Shown one piece after another: positions 4,996 through 6,488 of a stretch of DNA of 6,488 nucleotides. The stretch spans positions 1-6,488 of the forward strand of contig JBGTBQ010000096.1 of the NCBI GenBank assembly GCA_041749275.1, in the 5' to 3' direction. Position numbers and translations under genes: made by a program. Position 1 is the first letter of the stretch. Each line of letters opens with the position of its first letter. The DNA is from JBGTBQ01 sp041749275 (GTDB taxonomy: Bacteria > Acidobacteriota > Blastocatellia > Pyrinomonadales > Pyrinomonadaceae). The notes below the pieces were generated by a model. It worked only from the letters and a program-made list of their open reading frames with translations, was not told the origin of the DNA and did not search any database.

Positions 4996-6174
4996 TCACG
5001 CCGACTGCCCCGCCGCGAATCCCGAAGCCCACGCCCACTGAAAGTTGTGGCCGCCGAGATGGCCCGTCACGTCAACCACCTCGCCGATGAAGTAGAGGCC
5101 CGGCGCTCGCTTCGCCTCCATCGTTTGCGAAGACAACTCGTCCGTGTCAACGCCGCCCAGCGTGACTTCCGCCTTCGCATAGCCTTCGGTGCCCGACGGC
5201 ACGAGCCGCCACTCTCGCAGCAGCCGCGCCGCGCGCGACAACTCTTCATCCGTGTACTGCCTCAGAGGTCGCGGCGGAAGCGCGTGCAACTCACACCACG
5301 CGTGCGCGAACCGGCGCGGCAGACGTTGGGCGAGGAGGTTGGCGAGCGTGACTTCGCGCCCACGTTGCGACGCGAGCCACTCGCACGCGTCTTCGTCGGG
5401 CACGAGGTTCAGCACGATCTCATCACCCGGCGACCAGTAAGAAGAGACTTGCAGGATAGCCGGGCCGCTCAAGCCTCTGTGCGTGACGAGCACGTTCTCG
5501 CGGAACTCCGCGCCGTGGCAGGAAGCGACCGCGTCAACCGAGACTCCGCTCAACGCCTTGAAATCCGCCGACCGTTCCGCGCCGAGCGTGAGCGGCACAA
5601 GTCCCGGCCTCGTCGCGCGCACGCGCAGGCCGAATTGTCGCGCGATGCGATAGCCGAAGTCGGTTGCGCCGAGCGGCGCGATGGAGAGACCGCCCGTGGC
5701 GATGACGAGCGAAGCGGCGGAGAAGTCGCCGCGGTTCGTGCGGACGAAGAAAGAGTCATCCCGCTCGACGCCGCCGACCGCACAGTCGTAAATGACGGTC
5801 ACGCGCGCGCGGCGGCACTCTTCGAGCAGCATGTTGGTAATCTGCTGCGCGCTGCCGTCGCAGAAGAGCTGACCGAGTTTCTTCTCGTGAAAGCGGATGC
5901 GATATTTTTCGACGAGCCGGATAAAGTCGGCGGGCGTGTAACGCGCGAGCGCGGACTTGCAGAAGTGCGGGTTCGCCGAGATGAAACTCGCGGACGAAGA
6001 ATACAGGTTGGTAAAGTTACATCGCCCGCCGCCGGAAATCCTGATCTTTTTTCCGGCGCGCGTATTGCGTTCGAGCACGACGACGCGGCGACCACGCTTC
6101 CCGGCCTCCGCCGCGCAGAAGAGTCCCGCCGCCCCCGCGCCGATCACGACCACGTCCGCCGCTGTCGTCAACAT
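4996..6174 (-). CDS. FAD-dependent oxidoreductase, YhiN/BaiN/HI0933 family
   Basis: The 392-residue product is a cytoplasmic flavoprotein of the HI0933-like family. An N-terminal Rossmann motif binds the ADP part of FAD (VVVIGAGAAG, 8-17, with G12, G14, G17), with Glu35 ending the second strand (VVVLERN). The family signature KIRISGGGRCNFTN (43-56) follows. Further family motifs are ATGGLS and GATDFGYRIA in the middle, THRGLSGPAILQ, and the C-terminal FAD-closing segment GHLGGHNFQWAWASG (371-385). Length is normal and nothing is missing. A member from a bile-acid-metabolising Clostridium (BaiN) has been proposed to reduce steroid intermediates, but most members have no known substrate, so none is assigned here. 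The frame extends to a GTG at 6222, but the ATG at 6174 is preferred because family proteins begin only a few residues before the Rossmann motif. Neither start has a strong ribosome-binding site. Confidence 0.92.
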   Translation of the reverse strand: MLTTAADVVVIGAGAAGLFCAAEAGKRGRRVVVLERNTRAGKKIRISGGGRCNFTNLYSSSASFISANPHFCKSALARYTPADFIRLVEKYRIRFHEKKLGQLFCDGSAQQITNMLLEECRRARVTVIYDCAVGGVERDDSFFVRTNRGDFSAASLVIATGGLSIAPLGATDFGYRIARQFGLRVRATRPGLVPLTLGAERSADFKALSGVSVDAVASCHGAEFRENVLVTHRGLSGPAILQVSSYWSPGDEIVLNLVPDEDACEWLASQRGREVTLANLLAQRLPRRFAHAWCELHALPPRPLRQYTDEELSRAARLLREWRLVPSGTEGYAKAEVTLGGVDTDELSSQTMEAKRAPGLYFIGEVVDVTGHLGGHNFQWAWASGFAAGQSA

Positions 6175-6260
6175 CTCACGCTCGACGGAAATGATGTCGC
6201 CCGGCCCGCCGAAAGGGCGCACGCTGTGAACGGCGCAACTTGAACGAGCGGCATGATGAA

Positions 6261-6488
6261 TCAGTCTCCGCGCCGCGCGATCAGGATCAACGCCAACAGC
6301 GCCGCCAGCATCGCTACGCCGAGCGCCATGACCGAGTAGCCATGCAGATCGTTGAAGGCCACGCGCGCCGGGTCTGTCGGCGCGAGCGCGTCAATCGTGC
6401 CGCGCATCGCGGCGCGCATCTCGCGCAGACGCGCGGCGATGCCCCAGTGGCCGATGGCGGTTGCGGCGGCGAGCACAACGAGCGCCGC
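6261..6488 (-). CDS. DUF4149-like membrane protein, C-terminal part (partial)
   Basis: Seventy-five codons are readable from the window edge to a TGA at 6263-6261, and the frame is open at the edge, so the start lies outside. The visible part begins in a hydrophobic segment (AALVVLAAATAIGHW), continues with a charged loop (ARLREMRAAMRG), then TDPARVAFNDLHGYSVMAL, and ends with a second membrane segment (about residues 51-70) and the basic tail ARRGD. The R-x-x-M-R loop followed by DPxRxxFxxLHxxS and a final helix resembles the C-terminus of DUF4149/TMEM205-like integral membrane proteins, whose function is unknown. It lies 86 nt upstream of the oxidoreductase ATG on the same strand, so the two may be co-transcribed. 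Confidence 0.7.
   Translation of the reverse strand, partial: AALVVLAAATAIGHWGIAARLREMRAAMRGTIDALAPTDPARVAFNDLHGYSVMALGVAMLAALLALILIARRGD

Noticed and set aside
4764..5090. Open frames on both strands crossing the long inverted repeat (also 4786-4968 minus)
   Set aside because: They translate the repeat itself, giving peptides such as HHGDTEDTEDAQ or SPQRHRGHGA. These are well-known false gene calls in such elements.
4981..6243. Plus-strand open frame of 420 codons
   Set aside because: It mirrors the FAD-dependent oxidoreductase on the minus strand, which has clear family motifs. The plus-strand translation is arginine-rich without recognisable domains.
1..6488. tRNA, rRNA, CRISPR arrays or transposase genes
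   Set aside because: I saw no cloverleaf-like segment, spaced direct-repeat array or transposase motif. The repeats present are a short heptamer array and one long inverted repeat.

Overview
The window carries six protein-coding genes or gene fragments on a mostly high-GC background. The coding regions sampled are about 65-72% GC with strongly GC-biased third positions. The intergenic DNA and one small toxin-antitoxin cassette are clearly AT-richer. The organism looks like a high-GC environmental bacterium. The gene families and the two intergenic repeat types (a CCCTCAT heptamer array and a 'CACAGAGGACACGGAG' long inverted repeat) fit Acidobacteriota such as Blastocatellia, but that placement is inference only.

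Layout, left to right. Positions 1-49 hold the first 16 codons of a leftward gene with a good ribosome-binding site. Positions 50-392 are a divergent intergenic region containing a heptamer tandem array, an extended -10 promoter candidate pointing right, and a possible leader hairpin. Positions 393-3398 (+) encode a 1001-residue soluble hybrid histidine kinase (GAF-GAF-PAS-PAS-HisKA-HATPase-REC). Convergent to it is a leftward cluster: a GrdB-like protein (start corrected to the GTG at 4717), a BrnT-family toxin 3 nt downstream, and a 67-residue presumed antitoxin that overlaps the toxin by 20 bp. Positions 4718-4995 are intergenic: a promoter candidate, a short inverted repeat in the leader, and a ~90 bp long inverted repeat of a dispersed-repeat type. 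Positions 4996-6174 (-) encode a YhiN/BaiN/HI0933-type FAD-dependent oxidoreductase. Positions 6261-6488 (-) are the C-terminal part of a DUF4149-like membrane protein that runs off the window.

How the genes fit together. The kinase appears to be an orphan, with no separate response regulator in view; its C-terminal receiver probably acts as phosphate sink or relay. The GrdB-like gene and the toxin-antitoxin pair are packed tightly enough to share a transcript, although the pair has lower GC and was probably inserted later. The oxidoreductase and the DUF4149 gene lie on the same strand 86 nt apart and may be co-transcribed. I see no convincing new multi-gene system. The items most worth a second look are the non-BrnA-like partner of BrnT joined to a stand-alone GrdB-like gene, the cysteine-bearing first PAS domain of the kinase, and the structured intergenic elements.
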